Shown: positions 34,081 through 46,978 of the stretch, piece after piece
How positions within the stretch are numbered: the first letter of the stretch is position 1
Layout of the letters: each line of letters starts with the position of its first letter
Assembly: GCA_003116995.1 (NCBI GenBank)
Contig: BDSL01000015.1
Coordinates: 496,001 to 560,000, forward strand
Direction of reading: 5' to 3'
Source of the DNA: Yamagishiella unicocca
Lineage: Eukaryota; Chlorophyta; Chlorophyceae; Chlamydomonadales; Volvocaceae
DNA: 64,000 nucleotides
The notes under the pieces: model-generated
What the model saw: the letters and a program-made list of their open reading frames with translations, nothing else
The model's database searches: none
Told to the model about the DNA's origin: nothing
Made by a program: the position numbers and the translations under genes

Positions 34081-37037
34081 ATGCCAGAATCCGGGCCCCT
34101 CGTCGTGCACTCCCAGACGCTCGACTTCAATGCCGACAGCGCTGAATTCTGTCCCGTGCCGGGCCTCACTCACCTGCTGGCGCTGGGCACGTACCAGCTG
34201 CTGGAGGAGCGGCAGGAGCGGGTGGGCAGGTGCTACCTGAGCGCTTTGAAGCGGGAGGGCGCGGGCGGTGCGCCGTCCGGCAGCGCGTGTGTGAGCAGCC
34301 TGGACATGCCGGGCATATTTGACCTCAAGTGGCGACCCACAGCAACCAAAGCACAGAAGGCGGTCCTTGGGGCGGCACTCGCGGACGGGACGCTGCGGTT
34401 GCTGGAGGTTGTCCTGGTGAGGCGGAGCAATGGGGAAGGTGGGAGTTCCCTGCGGCCTTGCCGACCGACTCAGTGACTCGTTCTGAGGTTCGTGCAGGAC
34501 CCAAATGGAGTGTCAGATAGTTCGCGACCCGAACTGCAGCAGCAGGGCCAGGTTGCGGCTTGCAGCAGCGGCATGTGCTTGTCGTTGGATTGGCAAGTAG
34601 GCGACGGCAACAACACAGCGCGAATCGCAACTTCCAGTTCTGCAGGAACGCTGTCAATTATACAGGTACGCAATAGCTTTCGTGTGACCAAGCGTGGCGA
34701 CCTGCTCGACAGACAGCTCCGCCTCGATGCAGGCGACGGATTCCGGACTTACGCTGCTTTCGGAGTGGGAAGCACACAGCTTGGAGACATGGTGCACTGC
34801 GTTTCACAAAGCAGAGGTGAGGCTTTCTCAATATGGAATACGTAGCGCTTGGCGGGAAACGCGTGCACCCACCGTGGCACAACGGTACCCAACCGCGCAG
34901 GGCCATCTCCTCTTTTCGGGGGCGGATGACTGCTACTTCAAGGCGTTTGACACCAGGAGCGATCCCGCGTCGCCGGTCTTCTCTGACCGGCGAACGCACA
35001 CTGCCGGAGTGTGTACCATCTCCCCACACCCCACCCAACACCACACTGTTGCCACCGGCAGCTACGACGAAAACGTGCGCCTCTGGGACATGCGAAATAT
35101 GTCCAAACCCGTAATCGTATCAGAGGTATGCTACGAGCTTCCAGCATTCTCATTTGGGCCTGCCCGCCATCAACACCTGCGCACACCGCATCAACACCCG
35201 CGCGCAGCTCAACACCGGTGGCGGCAACTGGCGACTCCGATGGCATCCCCAAGACCGGGACCTGCTGCTGGCTGCCTGCATGTGAGTGGCGCCACTCAAG
35301 GCAGCGGGCGTCCGGCGGCGGGGATGGGTTGGGGCTGTCGGACACGTCTGGTCGGCGGGGATGGGTTGGGGCTGTCGGACACGTCTGGTCGGCGGGGAGG
35401 GGTTGGGGCTGTCGGACACGTCTGGTCGGCGGGGAGGGGTTGGGGCTGTCGGACACGTCTGGTCGGCGGGGATGGGTTGGGGCTGTCGGACACGTCTGGT
35501 CGGCGGGGATGGGTTGGGGCTGTCGGACACGTCTGGTCGGCGGGGATGGGTTGGGGCTGTCGGACACGTCTGGTCGGCGGGGATGGGTTGGGGCTGTCGG
35601 ACACGTCTGGTCGGCGGGGAGGGGTTGGGGCTGTCGGACACGTCTGGTCGGCGGGGAGGGGTTGGGGCTGTCGGACACGTCTGGTCGGCGGGGAGGGGTT
35701 GGGGCTGTCGGACACGTCTGGTCGGCGGGGAGGGGTTGGGGCTGTCGGACACGTCTGGTCGGCGGGGAGGGTTGGGGCTGTCGGACACGTCTGGTCGGCG
35801 GGGAGGGGTTGGGGCTGTCGGACACGTCTGGTCGGCGGGAGGGGTTGGGGCTGTCGGACACGGGGCTGTCGGACACGTCTGGTCGGCGGGGAGGGTTGGG
35901 GCTGTCGGACACGTCTGGTCGGCGGGAGGGGGGCTGTCGGACACGTCTGGTCGGCGGGGAGGGGTTGGGGCTGTCGGACACGTCTGGTCGGCGGGAGGGG
36001 TTGGGGCTGTCGGACACGTCTGGTCGGCGGGGAGGGGTTGGGGCTGTCGGACACGTCTGGTCGGCGGGAGGGGTTGGGGCTGTCGGACACGTCTGGTCGG
36101 CGGGGATGGGTTGGGGCTGTCGGACACGTCTGGTCGGCGGGGAGGGGTTGGGGCTGTCGGACACGTCTGGTCGGCGGGGAGGGGTTGGGGCTGTCGGACA
36201 CGTCGGACACGTCTGGTCGGCGGGGAGGGGTTGGGGCTGTCGGACACGTCTGGTCGGCGGGGAGGGGTTGGGGCTGTCGGACACGTCTGGTCGGCGGGGA
36301 GGGGTTGGGGCTGTCGGACACGTCTGGTCGGCGGGGAGGGGTTGGGGCTGTCGGACACGTCTGGTCGGGGGAGGGGTTGGGGCTGTCGGACACGTCTGGT
36401 CGGCGGGGAGGGTTGGGGCTGTCGGACACGTCGGACACGTCTGGTCGGCGGGGAGGGGTTGGGGCTGTCGGACACGTCTGGTCGGCGGGGAGGGGTTGGG
36501 GCTGTCGGACACGCGCTGCCTTCTGGTGCTGTGGTCGCAAAGGAAATGTCAGATGGCGGACATCGCTTGCATCCAAAGCTCCCCAAACGAGGCAACACGT
36601 GTTCCGTAAGAGGCGGCAACCCTTAATTCGTGTCTTGGCGGCATGTGGGTCAGACCGGCATGGATTAAGACATCGCATCACGACCCGACCTGGCCATCAC
36701 CTGCACCCCCCCTAGACCTGCCATATTGCACCCCCCTAGACTTGCCATATTGCCTTCCCCCTGCGTGCTGTGGTCCTCTGTCGCCCTCTGCAGGTACAAC
36801 GGCTTCGGCGTGCTGCGGGCCAGCGACAATTTCCGTCAGTTGGACCTAGTGTGCATGTACGACAGCCCCAACCAACAGGTTGCGTACGGGGCCGACTGGT
36901 GGCAGGAGCCGTGGACAGGCGGCACAGGCGGTGACTCGGAGGGATCTAGTAGCCCGGCCGAACATAAGGCCCTAGCCGCCACGTGCTCGTTCTACAACCA
37001 GCTGCACACCCTGGTATGGCTCGACACTCGTGCGTAG
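34081..37037 (+). CDS. DPH7: Diphthine methyl ester hydrolase (DPH7/WDR85), WD40 protein
   Basis: Removes the extra methyl ester from methylated diphthine on elongation factor 2 before the final amidation of diphthamide; acts in the cytosol. Six exons in phase: 34081..34416, 34498..34665, 34733..34816, 34901..35125, 35208..35281, 36794..37037, giving 376 residues (the yeast homologue is of similar length). The N-terminal DFNADSAEFCPVPGLTHLL and LLALGTYQL match the family's opening. WD-type blades include FDLKWRP, LSEWEAHSLETWCTAF, GHLLFSGADDCYFKAFDTR, TVATGSYDENVRLWDMRN, GGGNWRLRWHPQDRDLLL, VAYGADWW and ATCSFYNQLHTLVWLD. The start is the first ATG aligned with the family N-terminus. Intron 5 is swollen by a 1.2-kb minisatellite. 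Confidence 0.92.
35314..36513 (+). repeat. 37-bp minisatellite, about 32 copies, in DPH7 intron 5
   Basis: The unit begins gggctgtcggacacgtctgg and ends cgggg(a/t)ggggttg. The main variants are GATGGG versus GAGGGG and single-G deletions. A few copies are cut short or partly doubled (near 35868, 36200 and 36430). As 37 is not a multiple of three and the unit lacks stops, several frames on both strands stay open for over 400 codons; these are not genes. Confidence 0.97.
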
Positions 37038-37985
37038 AGGAAGGTGGGGCGGGGCCGACAGGTGGCACTCCACAGGTTGCGTTGCGTGCGACCTGCCCAC
37101 AAGCCTGCTGCGGGCGTCGGGGAGGCTCAGCAGCGCTTTGCGGGCCTCTTGGCGCAGAGTGATCTTGCTGCGTGTTCGCTGCGGCTGCGACTGAGGCTGT
37201 CGCGAGGCTTAGTAAGGGAGTACCATCAGCGGCGAACGTTGGTGAGCTTAGGATGCTCCAGGGGGGGTTCAAGGTTTCTGGTCACGATCGCCCTCTCCCC
37301 TGCTTCTGGTGAGGATGTCTGCCCTTTCGTAGTTATTGGGGGTTGGTTGTCGGCTTGCGAGTGTTTGGGGACCTGCTTAGGGGTTGGTTGTCCGCTTGCG
37401 GACGTTTGGGGACCTGCTTACGGAACGCCAAGGGGGTCTACGGGCGCTGCGTGCATTCGTACCGATATGGGGCCATCAATAGAGAAAGGTGAAGGGGTCT
37501 TAAACTTAGGAAATGTAAGGCGTCTTGCGGACGAATTGTCGTCCTGTACGGCGTGATGTTTCAATCCAAGCGCACATCGAACGTATATACTTTGCAATCA
37601 GTGCAAACCCATGGTGGCTCTCGTGGATTTGTGCAGACACATTCGGTCACCGCCCAAGCCCAAGCCCAAGCCCGAGCAGGTCGTCTCATTCGTCTGCCGC
37701 AGATAGAGCGCGCGTCCTCGCGCGTCATGAGCCCCCCCTTGCAAGTCAGGAGACCACTGCAAGTAGTCGTCCCGCTGACTTGGACCTTACATCCGCCGCT
37801 CAGCACCTCTTGTCGTCCCTAGCAGGGGATGCTGTCCACGAGCAAGTGACCTCCATCCCGGATGCAGGCAAGGGTAGAGGTTTGGTACGGCCTAGTTAAT
37901 GGCCGCATAACACCATGGCGACCTGTTCCCTGGGCTCGCAATTGCTGCAGAGCGGAGATTCGTAGGCCTCCAGATCGGCAACCAA
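37038..37985. other. DPH7 3' flank and spacer before the lectin-like array
   Basis: No gene seen. TGTAA at 37514..37518 is a likely DPH7 poly(A) signal, implying a 3' UTR of about 480 nt. A roughly 43-bp direct repeat (gttggttgtc(g/c)gcttgcg... ending gggacctgctta) lies twice at about 37340-37430, and a CAAGCC run is near 37656. Confidence 0.5.
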
Positions 37986-38090
37986 TTGAGCCACGGACAA
38001 CAACTAACCCGCGTGTGTATGGGGGTGATGGTAGTGCGATACGCGGCAGGGTGGTGTGCACTAGGAGGAGGAACGAAGATGGACTGGAAG

Positions 38091-38095
38091 TTACA
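38091..38095 (-). terminator. Poly(A) signal TGTAA of lectin-like copy 1, conserved in all copies
   Basis: TGTAA on the minus strand about 365 nt after the stop. The same site recurs in the context ggaagttacag at 41424..41428, 44767..44771, 48148..48152 and 51529..51533. Confidence 0.6.
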
Positions 38096-38459
38096 GATGC
38101 TAGATAGGTCACAAGCTAGGCCAGCGCTGAAGATGGACCGGTGCAGGGCTCACCGCCCTTGCCCCGTGCACAATCAACTAACACCTCACAACACCCCGTC
38201 GTCCAGGCCATCTCGGCCCGCTGCTCGTCCGTCATGAATGTCTAGTCCTGCGTAGGCACACCAGGTGCCGCTCCCCCGCACGCACCCAAGCCGCGCCTCC
38301 CGCGATTAGCAACACACGCCTGCTCAGCGCTCGCCCAAAGCAGTGCACAGCAACTAACTGCCGTGCACATGCAGTACAACGGTGACAAGATAGGGTTTAA
38401 AAATAGGAAATGCAACCGCTCGCTAGGTACTTGCCACACGTCTGCTCCGCTCACTCGCC

Positions 38460-40264
38460 CTACAGGCTGCGGCGGCGGCTGGCGGGCCGCTGCTGCTGCT
38501 GTGTGCGGCACACGAAGTTGATTTGCTGGTCGCACGGCTGCCACTGCGCCACCGCCTCCTGGCTCACCAGCGGGCAATACTGCAGACCCACGATGCGCTC
38601 GCGGACCCAGCACGTGGTGCGCGCTCCGCCGCACAGACGACGCACCGCGCGCACGCTGTCGCCGTCGGGGCGGCGGCGGTTGAACGGCGACAGCTGGCCG
38701 CCCAGCGACTGGCAGAACGCGGCTGCGTCCGAGTAATTGCGGCGGTTGGGAGCGTCACCGCGGTACAGGGTGTACAGGAACCGGTCGTTGGGGCCGACAT
38801 AGGTGGCGGTGGCGGCCGGGTCGGGGAGCGGCGTGCTGGGCTCCTCGTCGTCGGCCCCCTCGTCGTCGCTGATGTCGTCGCCGCCGTTGAGGTCGGGGTA
38901 CGCGACCCGGTCCCTGGTACGGCACACCCACGACACCAGCTGGTTGCAGCCCTGCAGGTACACCCGGTCATCGGCGCCGCTGAGGATGGGGCACAGCCCG
39001 TCCACCAAGGGGTTCTGGACCCAGCACGTGAGGCGCTTGGGGCCGCCGCACAGCGCGTCTACGGAGGCCACCGCGTCGTCCACGTAGCTGTCGGCGCCAG
39101 CTGGATCCGACTTATCGTACGGCGACAGATCCTGGCCCAGCGACGTGCAGTAGTCCAGCGCGGCGCGGTGGTTACGGCGCGCGCCGGTGGGGCCGCTGTA
39201 GAGGGTGTACCAGCGGCCGTCGAGGCCCAGGGTCGAGTCCGTCACTTGGGGCGCCAGCTGGCCGGGAGTGGGCTGCTCGGAGCCGGGGTCCTGCGGCTTG
39301 GACTCCGCCAGCAGCGAGCGGCACACGAACGCCAGGGGCTGGCCGCAGTCCTGGTAGTGCATGTCGCCCGCCTGGTCCAGCAGGGGGCAGAGACCGCTCA
39401 CCAGCGGCTCGCCCAGCCAGCAGGTGGTGCGTGTGGAGCGGGCGCACAGCAGCTTGACGGCGAAGGCGGAGTCGCCGGCGTACAGGGAGCCCGTGTTGTA
39501 AGGGGCAAGCTCCAGACCGGTGTCGCGGCAGTACGACGCCGCGTCGTCGTATACGCGTACGGCGCCGAGGAAGAAGAGGGTGTAGGTGCGGCCGTCCAGA
39601 CCTTTGAAGGCCTTCTGCTTGGCGGGCTCGTCGACTGCAGATGCGGTGTCGTTGTCAAGGGCAGCGCTGGCGGGGCCCGGGACGGAGGCGGGGCTGGAGG
39701 CGGGGCTGGGGGCGGGCGTCACTACCGGCCGCGCGCTGCGGCAGACGAATGAGACGACCTGCTCGCAGCCCTGCCACACGGTCTCGTCCGCGGCGGTGAC
39801 CAGCGGGCAGAGCTTCTCATCGGGCGCCCCCTGTGTGGGGCTCTCGTTCAGCCAGCACGTCTTCTGGCGCGACCCGCACAGGGAGCGGATGGCGCTGACC
39901 GAGTCCCCCATCGGCGGGTTGCGGTAGGGGCTGAGCAGCGAGGGCTCGCCGTTGAACTGCACGCCGTTGCAGAACGACTGCGCGTCCTGCCAGGTGCGCA
40001 GGTCATCGATGAGGCCGGTCTGCAGCACGTAGCGGTGGCCGTCGGTGCCGTCGTACGTCACACTCTCTGTGGTGGTGGGTAGGGCAGCGCGGGCGAGGAC
40101 ACCGTTAACTCATGTGTACGGCAGTAGATGGGATGGCGGCCGATATGTGAAAAGCGTTGGCCTAACACGGCGGCCAGCAGTATCCGAACTTTACCTGCAA
40201 TGGCTACGGATGATAAGTAGCAAAGCAGTCCGGCCGTGATGGCCATCAGGGACGCGGTGCGCAT
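38460..40264 (-). CDS. Secreted four-domain C-type-lectin-like protein, copy 1
   Basis: Exon 1 is 40195..40264 and exon 2 is 38460..40066, joined in phase 1, for 558 residues. Residues 1-23 (MRTASLMAITAGLLCYLSS...) are a signal peptide. Four repeats follow, at about 34-133, 179-273, 306-406 and 453-544. Each has six cysteines in the order FC/YC, LC, TCW, CP, C and FVCR/WVCR, plus the G..L.PY block. The closing C....FVCR is the signature end of C-type-lectin-like domains; sugar binding is not shown. A Pro/Ala/Ser linker follows domain 1 and an acidic DDEGADDEE linker precedes domain 4. No membrane helix, so extracellular. An in-frame ATG at 40306 would add 14 residues; 40264 was chosen because it matches copy 5. 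This copy differs from the others at a few positions (for example ALDNDTAS). Confidence 0.85.
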
Positions 40265-40386
40265 CTGCGAAGACGGTTGGAAGACGGAAGAGCTGGTAGG
40301 GTGCACACCGCCGGATAATGGTTCAGGTGAGCACTGAAAAGACTAATGTGTTGATTAGTTATGTTTTCAGTATGTTGGCGTCCTCC

Positions 40387-40393
40387 TTTTATA
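40387..40393 (-). promoter_or_regulatory. TATA box of lectin-like copy 1 (same in copies 2-4)
   Basis: Minus strand reads TATAAAAGG, 123 bp upstream of the chosen ATG. Equivalent sites are at 43720..43726, 47101..47107 and 50482..50488. GACGCGAC octamers lie just upstream (40420..40427, 40438..40445). Confidence 0.7.
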
Positions 40394-41272
40394 GCAGAGC
40401 GAGCCACTGACCCCGACGTGACGCGACGGTTCAGGCCGACGCGACCGTTGTTCACGTCGCGAAGTGCCATCACATGTCCAATCGGCGATGTACGATGTGT
40501 CAATGAAGCAAGGCGCAGACTTAGAACTGCAGGCTACCGAAATTGCTGCCTGGCTATTGGACGCCCCGCTCGTGGCTGTCAACCAAGCGTCGGTTTCAAT
40601 GAAATCAGGGCTAGGCATTATTATCGTCTCGAGTGTGGCTGCGCAGTCTGCGCTGCGGAAAGGCTGTCGGGGTCGGTTAGCAGCCAGCACAGTGCGAGCA
40701 TGTGCGAGGTGCAGGACTCGGCGACAGATCAGCTCGACCATTTAGCATGCTATCCATTTAGCATGCTGATAACTATCTCAGCGGGCACGGTGCTCCTTGG
40801 CCGGGGGCGCCGACAGTTAGGGACAGTCGGGATAGATCCACATAGGATCCGCCGCCGTTGAGCCATTCAGAGGATGGCTGGTACATGCTGGGGGCGTACA
40901 GAAGCCGTGTCATTCTGCGATAGCTCCTGTTTACACGGTTGCAAGAGAGAGGCTGCCCTTTCAAGTTAGCGGTCGCGCAATGCAGTGATGGCTGCTTGCT
41001 GCCACCGTGTTTTAGGACTTGACACCGGCAACCTCTCCGCTTCTGTGCCCCTTGTTCAGCGTCCATCAACCCCCGGTGTGGACAGGGGTAGAGGTTTTGC
41101 TTATGGAGGTAGGGCATTTGGGGTCCTGCCCTTGCCACCCGGAAAGTAGCAGGTGCTACCATAGTAAAGGAAGGCTCCGATCCACAAGGAAACAGAGCCG
41201 CGGTAGCCACGGACAACAAGTGACCCTCGAGGAGTGGGTGGCAGCGCGATACGCGGCAGGATGGTGTGCTCT

Positions 41273-41339
41273 AGGAGGAGGAGGAGGAGGAGGAGGAGGA
41301 GGAGGAGGAGGAGGAGGAGGAGGAGGAGGAGGAGGAGGA
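41273..41339 (+). repeat. (GGA)n microsatellite
   Basis: About 22 GGA units downstream of copy 2. The matching place in copies 3 to 5 has only about five units (for example 44669-44682), so this is a local expansion. Confidence 0.95.
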
Positions 41340-41792
41340 AGATACGTTAGGGGGAAGCCATGTCATGTCATTCAAGCGTGGGTTGTAAACGAAGGAAGAG
41401 ACTCAGATGTACAGCACTGGAAGTTACAGTTGCTATATAGGCCACAAGCTAGGCCAGCGCTGCAAATGGACCGGTGCAGGGCTCACCGCCCTTGCCCCGT
41501 GCACAATCAACTAACACCTCACAGCACTCCGTCCGCCAGGCCATCTCGGCCCGCTGCTCGTCCGTCATGAATGTCTAGTCCTGCGTAGGCACACCAGGTG
41601 CCGCTCCCCCGCACGCACCCAAGCCGCGCCTCCCGCGATCAGCAACACACGCCTGCTCAGCGCTCGCCCAAAGCAGTGCACACCAACTAACTGTCGTGCA
41701 CGTGCAGTACAACGGTGACAACATAGGATTTAAAAATGGAAAATGCAACCGCTCGCTACATAGCTGCCACACGTCTGCTCCGCTCGCTCGCC

Positions 41793-43597
41793 CTACAGGC
41801 TGCGGCGGCGGCTGGCGGGCCGCTGCTGCTGCTGTGTGCGGCACACGAAGTTGATTTGCTGGTCGCACGGCTGCCACTGCGCCACCGCCTCCTGGCTCAC
41901 CAGCGGGCAGTACTGCAGACCCACGATGCGCTCGCGGACCCAGCACGTGGTGCGCGCTCCGCCGCACAGACGACGCACCGCACGCACGCTGTCGCCGTCG
42001 GGGCGGCGGCGGTTGAACGGCGACAGCTGGCCGCCCAGCGACTGGCAGAACGCGGCTGCGTCCGAGTAGTTGCGGCGGTTGGGAGCGTCACCGCGGTACA
42101 GGGTGTACAGGAACCGGTCGTTGGGGCCGACATAGGTGGCGGTGGCGGCTGGGTCGGGGAGCGGCGTGCTGGGCTCCTCGTCATCGGCCCCCTCGTCGTC
42201 GCTGGTGTCGTCGCCGCCGTTGAGGTCGGGGTACGCGACCCGGTCCCTGGTACGGCACACCCACGACACCAGCTGGTTGCAGCCCTGCAGGTACACACGG
42301 TCATCGGCGCCACTGAGGATGGGGCACAGCCCGTCCACCAAGGGGTTCTGGACCCAGCACGTGAGGCGCTTGGGGCCGCCGCACAGCGCGTCTACGGAGG
42401 CCACCGCGTCGTCCACGTAGCTGTCGGCGCCAGCTGGATCCGACTTATCGTACGGCGACAGATCTTGGCCCAGCGACGTGCAGTAGTCCAGCGCGGCGCG
42501 GTGGGTACGGCGTGCGCCGGTGGGGCCGCTGTAGAGGGTGTACCAGCGGCCGTCGAGGCCCAGGGTCGAATCCGTCACTTGGGGCGCCAGCTGGCCGGGA
42601 GTGGGCTGCTCGGAGCCGGGGTCCTGCGGCTTGGACTCCGCCAGCAGCGAGCGGCACACGAACGCCAGGGGCTGGCCGCAGTCCTGGTAGTGCTTGTCGC
42701 CCGCCTGGTCCAGCAGGGGGCAGAGACCGCTCACCAGCGGCTCGCCCAGCCAGCAGGTGGTGCGTGTGGAGCGGGCGCACAGCAGCTTGACGGCGAAGGC
42801 AGAGTCGCCGGCGTACAGGGAGCCCGTGTTGTAAGGGGCAAGCTCCAGACCGGTGTCGCGGCAGTACGACGCGGCGTCGTCGTATGCGCGTACGGCGCCG
42901 AGGAAGAAGAGGGTGTAGGTGCGGCCGTCCAGACCTTTGAAGGCCTTCTGCTTGGCGGGCTCGTCGACTGCAGATGCAGTGCCGTTGTCAAGGACAGCGC
43001 TGGCGGGGCCCGGGACGGAGGCGGGGCTGGAGGCGGGGCTGGGGGCGGGCGTCACTACCGGCCGCGCGCTGCGGCAGACGAATGAGACGACCTGCTCGCA
43101 GCCCTGCCACACAGTCTCGTCCGCGGCGGTGACCAGCGGGCAGAGCTTCTCATCGGGCGCCCCCTGTGTGGGGCTCTCGTTCAGCCAGCACGTCTTCTGG
43201 CGCGACCCGCACAGGGAGCGGATGGCGCTGACCGAGTCCCCCATCGGCGGGTTGCGGTAGGGGCTGAGCAGCGAGGGCTCGCCGTTGAACTGCACGCCGT
43301 TGCAGAACGACTGCGCGTCCTGCCAGGTGCGCAGGTCATCGATGAGGCCGGTCTGCAGCACGTAGCGGTGGCCGTCGGTGCCGTCGTACGTCACACTCTC
43401 TGTGGTGGTGGGTAGGGCAGCGCGGGCGAGGACACCGTTAACTCATGTGTACGGCGGTAGATGGGATGGCGGCCGATATGTGAAAAGCGTTGGCCTAACA
43501 CGGCGGCCAGCAGTATCCGAACTTTACCTGCAATGGCTACGGATGGTAAGTAGCAAAGCAGCCCGGCCGTGATGGCCATCAGGGACGCGGTGCGCAT
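41793..43597 (-). CDS. Secreted four-domain C-type-lectin-like protein, copy 2
   Basis: Exons 43528..43597 and 41793..43399, the same structure and length (558 residues) as copy 1. The signal peptide has LPS instead of LSS. Other differences are few: VLDNGTAS in the first linker, VRAYDDAAS, ARRTHRAAL, DKHYQDCG and DDTSDDEG. All 24 repeat cysteines are kept, so the copy looks functional. Promoter octamers GACGCGAC lie at 43753..43760 and 43771..43778, upstream of the TATA box at 43720..43726. Confidence 0.85.
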
Positions 43598-45173
43598 CTG
43601 CGAAGACGGTTGGAAGACGGAAAAGCTGGTAGGGCGCACACCGCCGGATAATGGTTCAGGTGAGCACTGAAGAGACTAATGTGTTGATAAGTTATATTTT
43701 TAGTATGTTGGCGTCCTTTTTTTATAGCAGAGCGAGCCACTGACCCCGACGTGACGCGACGGGTCAGGCCGACGCGACCGCTGTTCACGTCGCGAAGCGC
43801 CATCACCTGTCCAATCGGCGATTTTTGATGGGTCAATGCAGGAAGCCGCAGCCGTGGTAAAAAGTGACTGCAGAATACCGGAATTGCTGCCTGGCTATTG
43901 CACAGCTGGCTGTAAACCAAGTAACGGTACGTCCGCACCAGTTTCATTGAAATCAGGTATGGGCATTATTATCGTCTTTAGTATGGCTGCGCAATCTGCG
44001 CTGCAAATAGGCTGTCGGGGTCGGTTCGAAGCCAGCACAGTGCGAGCATGTGCTAGATGCAGGACTCGGCGACCTTGAATGGGGGCCAAGATAATCGGTG
44101 TCATTATCCATTGAGCCTGCTAATTACCAACACCCAGTGGACGGGGTGCTCCTCGGCCGGAACGCTGGCAGTCGGGACAGCTGGTGGTATCGGGATCCAC
44201 AGTAGGATCCAAATCGTTGCGCCATTCAGCACTTCTTGAGGACGGCTGGTACTTGCTGGGAGCGTACAGAAGCCGCGCCGTTCTGCGATAGTTCCTGTTT
44301 ACACGATTGCAGGGGAGAGGCTGCCCTTTCGAGTTAGCGATCACACAATGCCATGATGGCTACTGCAAAGCATGACCATGCTGCTTGCTGTCGCGGTGTT
44401 TTGGGGCTTGACACCGGCAACCTCGCAGCTTCCATGCCCCTTGTTCAACGTCCCTCAACCCCCTGTTTTGATAGGTGTGGGCACGGATAGATGTTTTGCT
44501 TATGGAGGTAGGGCCTTTGGGGTCCTGCCCTTGCCACCCGGAAAGTAGCAGATGTTACCCTAGTAAGCTGATTCGCAAGTTAAAACTGAGCCGCAAAGGC
44601 CCCGGGCAACAACTGACCCTCGAGGAGGGGGGTGGCAGTGCGATACGCGGCAGGATGGCGTGCGCTAGGAGGAGGAGGAGGAAGATACGTTAGGGGGAAG
44701 CCATGTCATGTCATTCAAGCGTGAAATGTAAACGAAGGAAGAGACTCTGATGTACAGCACTGGAAGTTACAGTTGCTAGATAGGTCACAAGCTAGGCCAG
44801 CGCTGCAAATGGTCCGGTGCAGGGCTCATACATTGCCCTTGCCCCGTGCACAACCAACTAACACCTCTCAACACTCCGTCGGCCAGGCCATCTCGGCCCG
44901 CTGCTCGTCCGTCATGAATGTCTATTCATTCACGGCCGTCATTCACGTCCGTCATTGACGGTGTGCGTAGGCACACCAGGTGCCGCTCCCCCGCACGCAC
45001 CCAAACCGCGCCTTCCGCGCTCAGCAACACACGCCTGCTCAGCGCTCGCCTAAAGCAGTGCACAACAACTAACTGTCGTGCACATGCAGTACAACGGTGC
45101 CAAGAGATATTTAAAAATAGGAAATGCAACCGCTCGCTCGATAGCCGCCACACGTCTGCTCCGCTCGCTCGCC

Positions 45174-46978
45174 CTACAGGCTGCGGCGGCGGCTGGCGGG
45201 CTGCTGCTGCTGCTGTGTGCGGCACACGAAGTTGATTTGCTGGTCGCACGGCTGCCACTGCGCCACCGCCTCCTGGCTCACCAGCGGGCAGTACTGCAGA
45301 CCCACGATGCGCTCGCGGACCCAGCACGTGGTGCGCGCTCCGCCGCACAGACGACGCACCGCACGCACGCTGTCGCCGTCGGGGCGGCGGCGGTTGAACG
45401 GCGACAGCTGGCCGCCCAGCGACTGGCAGAACGCGGCTGCGTCCGAGTAGTTGCGGCGATTGGGAGCGTCACCGCGGTACAGAGTGTACAGGAATCGGTC
45501 GTTGGGGCCGACGTAGGTGGCGGTGGCGGCTGGGTCGGGGAGCGGCGTGCTGGGCTCCTCGTCGTCGGCCCCCTCGTCGTCGCTGGTGTCGTCGCCGCCG
45601 TTGAGGTCGGGGTACGCGACCCGGTCCCTGGTACGGCACACCCACGACACCAGCTGGTTGCAGCCCTGCAAGTACACCCGGTCTTCGGCGCCGCTGAGGA
45701 TGGGGCACAGCCCGTCCACCAAGGGGTTCTGGACCCAGCACGTGAGGCGCTTGGGGCCGCCGCACAGCGCGTCTACGGAGGCCAACGCGTCGTCCACGTA
45801 GCTGTCGGCGCCAGCTGGATCCGACTTGTCGTACGGCGACAGATCCTGGCCCAGCGACGTGCAGTAGTCCAGCGCGGCGCGGTGGGTACGGCGCGCGCCG
45901 GTGGGGCCGCTGTAGAGGGTGTACCAGCGGCCGTCGAGGCCCAGGGTCGAGTCCGTCACTTGGGGCGCCAGCTGGCCGGGAGTGGGCTGCTCGGAGCCGG
46001 GGTCCTGCGGCTTGGACTCCGCCAGCAGCGAGCGGCACACGAACGCCAGGGGCTGGCCGCAGTCCTGGTAGTGCATGTCGCCCGCCTGGTCCAGCAAGGG
46101 GCAGAGACCGCTCACCAGCGGCTCGCCCAGCCAGCAGGTGGTGCGTGTGGAGCGGGCGCACAGCAGCTTGACGGCGAAGGCGGAGTCGCCGGCGTACAGG
46201 GAGCCCGTGTTGTAAGGGGCAAGCTCCAGACCGGTGTCGCGGCAGTACGACGCGGCGTCGTCGTATGCGCGTACGGCGCCGAGGAAGAAGAGGGTGTAGG
46301 TGCGGCCGTCCAGACCTTTGAAGGCCTTCTGCTTGGCGGGCTCGTCGACTGCAGATGCAGTGCCGTTGTCAAGGACAGCTCTGGCGGGGCCCGGGACGGA
46401 GGCGGGGCTGGAGGCGGGGCTGGGGGCGGGCGTCACTACCGGCCGCGCGCTGCGGCAGACGAATGAGACGACCTGCTCGCAGCCCTGCCACACGGTCTCG
46501 TCCGCGGCGGTGACCAGCGGGCAGAGCTTCTCATCGGGCGCCCCCTGTGTGGGGCTCTCGTTCAGCCAGCACGTCTTCTGGCGCGACCCGCACAGGGAGC
46601 GGATGGCGCTGACCGAGTCCCCCATCGGCGGGTTGCGGTAGGGGCTGAGCAGCGAGGGCTCGCCGTTGAACTGCACGCCGTTGCAGAACGACTGCGCGTC
46701 CTGCCAGGTGCGCAGGTCATCGATGAGGCCGGTCTGCAGCACGTAGCGGTGGCCGTCGGTGCCGTCGTACGTCACACTCTCTGTGGTGGTGGGTAGGGCA
46801 GCGCGGGCGAGGACACCGTTAACTCATGTGTACGGCGGTAGATGGGATGGCGGCCGATATGTGAAAAGCGTTGGCCTAACACGGCGGCCAGCAGTATCCG
46901 AACTTTACCTGCAATGGCTACGGATGATAAGTAGCAAAGCAGCCCGGCCGTGATGGCCATCAGGGACGCGGTGCGCAT
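45174..46978 (-). CDS. Secreted four-domain C-type-lectin-like protein, copy 3
   Basis: Exons 46909..46978 and 45174..46780; 558 residues, intact. It differs from copy 2 by few residues (for example PARAVLDNG, DALASVDAL, GAEDRVYLQ and a longer Gln run near the C-terminus). TATA at 47101..47107. Its 5' flank is practically the same as that of copies 2 and 4. Confidence 0.85.

Noticed and set aside
33471..34169. 232-codon minus-strand frame upstream of DPH7
   Set aside because: Overlaps DPH7 exon 1 antisense and shows no domain or splice support.
34694..36715. Open frames of 446-673 codons on both strands over the DPH7 intron
   Set aside because: They are the 37-bp minisatellite read in different frames; DPH7 exons on either side splice across it in phase.
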